Assembly (NCBI GenBank): GCA_017460265.1
Contig: JAFUBJ010000423.1
Location: forward strand, 1-5,715
Length of the DNA stretch: 5,715 nt
Origin: Atopobiaceae bacterium
GTDB taxonomy: Bacteria; Actinomycetota; Coriobacteriia; Coriobacteriales; Atopobiaceae
Direction: 5' to 3'
Shown: one piece after another, positions 5,008-5,715 of the stretch
Position numbering within the stretch: position 1 is the stretch's first letter
Layout of the letters: each line of letters opens with the position of its first letter
Notes under the pieces: generated by a model
Seen by the model: the letters and a program-made list of their open reading frames with translations, nothing else
Databases searched by the model: none
Told to the model about the DNA's origin: nothing
Translations under genes and position numbers: made by a program

Positions 5008-5622
5008 ATGAAGCGAGACGACGTCCGAAAGATCTTCCCAGACGCGACTGACGAGCAGGTCGACTCCATCCTCAACGGGATGCGTGACGAGCTGAACCCG
5101 CTCAAGACGAGCGTGAGGGACCTGACTGCCCAGCTTGAGGGCGCCAATGGCTCCCTCGCCAGCTCGCAGGCGAGCGAGGCGACGCTGAGGGCGCAGCTCG
5201 ACGAGCTGAACAAGCAGCTTGAGGCCCACATGAGCGACGAGGAGCGTCTCGCCGCCCGCGAGAAGGCCGCAGCGGAGCGCGAGCGCGAGTTCCTCATGCG
5301 CTCGGCCGAGCTTGACGCGAAGGCCATCTTCGTGCAGGCGGGCTTCTCGGAGGATGACATGGGCGCGCTCCTGCCCCTCGTGGTCGGCACCGACTCGGAG
5401 GCCACCAAGAAGGCCGCACAGGCCCTCGTGGACCTCGACTCGGCGCGCCGCAAGGCGGCTGAGGACGCCGCCAAGGACGCCCTGCTCAAGGGCAACCCCA
5501 AGGGCAAGGGCGGCACGGGCGGAGGCTCGCCGATGAAGATGTCCGAGTACCTCGCGCTCCCATACGAGGAGCAGCTCCGCATGAAGCAGGAGAACCCAAA
5601 CATCCTCAAGGAACTGACGTAA
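5008..5622 (+). CDS. Phage scaffolding protein, Gp20-like
   Basis: A 204-residue scaffold that would fill the procapsid, guide capsid-protein assembly and then leave. The N terminus KIFPDATDEQVDSILN (8-23) is the kind of short helical motif seen at the start of Gp20-type (phage minor structural protein GP20) scaffolds. Residues about 35-100 are strongly charged and heptad-like (LTAQLEGANG, LRAQLDELNKQLEAH, AAREKAAAEREREF), fitting a long coiled coil. A more compact helical part (102-160) follows, then a glycine/lysine linker (161-175). The C-terminal helical tail MSEYLALPYEEQLRMKQENPN (178-198) is the probable capsid-binding end. The gene lies between portal and capsid genes, as in SPP1-like head operons. 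No capsid-maturation protease domain is present. It is followed after 10 nt by the next gene, and its TAA overlaps the AAGGAGG of that gene. Confidence 0.85.
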   Translation: MKRDDVRKIFPDATDEQVDSILNGMRDELNPLKTSVRDLTAQLEGANGSLASSQASEATLRAQLDELNKQLEAHMSDEERLAAREKAAAEREREFLMRSAELDAKAIFVQAGFSEDDMGALLPLVVGTDSEATKKAAQALVDLDSARRKAAEDAAKDALLKGNPKGKGGTGGGSPMKMSEYLALPYEEQLRMKQENPNILKELT

Positions 5623-5632
5623 GGAGGCAGAG

Positions 5633-5715
5633 ATGCCCGGAACCATCACGCTCGGCGACTACACCATCCCCTTCGACGAGGAGATCTTCGCCGCGCACCT
5701 CAACAACCAGCCAGA
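5633..5715 (+). CDS. Probable major capsid protein, N-terminal fragment
   Basis: Only 27 complete codons are visible before the right edge. The peptide begins MPGTITLGDYTIPFDEEIFA and continues AHLNNQP. GGAGG at 5623-5627, 5 nt before the ATG, is a strong Shine-Dalgarno, consistent with a highly expressed gene. The position directly after a Gp20-type scaffold is where the major capsid gene normally sits. The fragment is too short to show the HK97 fold, so the call rests on gene order; a small head or decoration protein is the alternative. Confidence 0.6.
   Translation, partial: MPGTITLGDYTIPFDEEIFAAHLNNQP

Noticed and set aside
4743..5649. Two overlapping minus-strand open frames opposite portal end and scaffold
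   Set aside because: The serine- and arginine-rich or leucine-rich products are antisense images of the charged coiled-coil scaffold gene, with no domains.
1..5715. tRNA genes, CRISPR arrays, insertion sequences
   Set aside because: I looked for regularly spaced repeats, tRNA-like T-loop motifs and transposase genes with terminal inverted repeats and saw none.

Overview
The window is high-GC DNA (strong G/C bias at third codon positions in all confident genes) that reads as the packaging and head-assembly end of a tailed-phage or prophage late operon. All confident genes are on the + strand. The order terminase large subunit, SPP1-type portal, Gp20-type scaffold, presumed major capsid protein is typical of siphovirus-like prophages of Gram-positive bacteria. 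High GC together with portal and scaffold families common in gut Firmicutes-type phages makes a Coriobacteriia-like actinobacterial host a reasonable guess, but nothing in the window proves the host.

Layout. Positions 1-187 hold no gene I can support. A near-consensus sigma-70-type promoter (TTGACA, 17 nt, GATAAT; 188-216) with an operator-like dyad over its spacer and -10 lies in an AT-rich island. It should drive a tightly packed three-gene cassette: a small Xre-like helix-turn-helix protein (239-484), a small serine recombinase of the resolvase/invertase type (487-1089) and an orphan zinc-ribbon protein (1086-1373, ATGA overlap). A strong hairpin (1402-1434) separates the cassette from terL (1456-3135). 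A 214-nt stretch with no ATG and several perfect inverted repeats (3136-3349) separates terL from the portal gene (3350-4927, GTG start). After an 80-nt gap come the scaffold gene (5008-5622) and, running off the right edge, the start of what is probably the major capsid gene (5633-).

How it works together. TerL would use ATP to pump DNA through the portal dodecamer into a procapsid built by the major capsid protein on the Gp20-like scaffold. The cassette before terL occupies the place where a small terminase subunit is usually found, and no small terminase is recognisable. The recombinase and HTH protein look like an accessory or regulatory insertion, plausibly autoregulated.

No convincing wholly new system is visible. 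The points most worth a second look are the promoter/operator plus HTH-recombinase-zinc-ribbon cassette, the structured non-coding terL-portal spacer, and the possible alternative RNA structures before terL and the portal gene.
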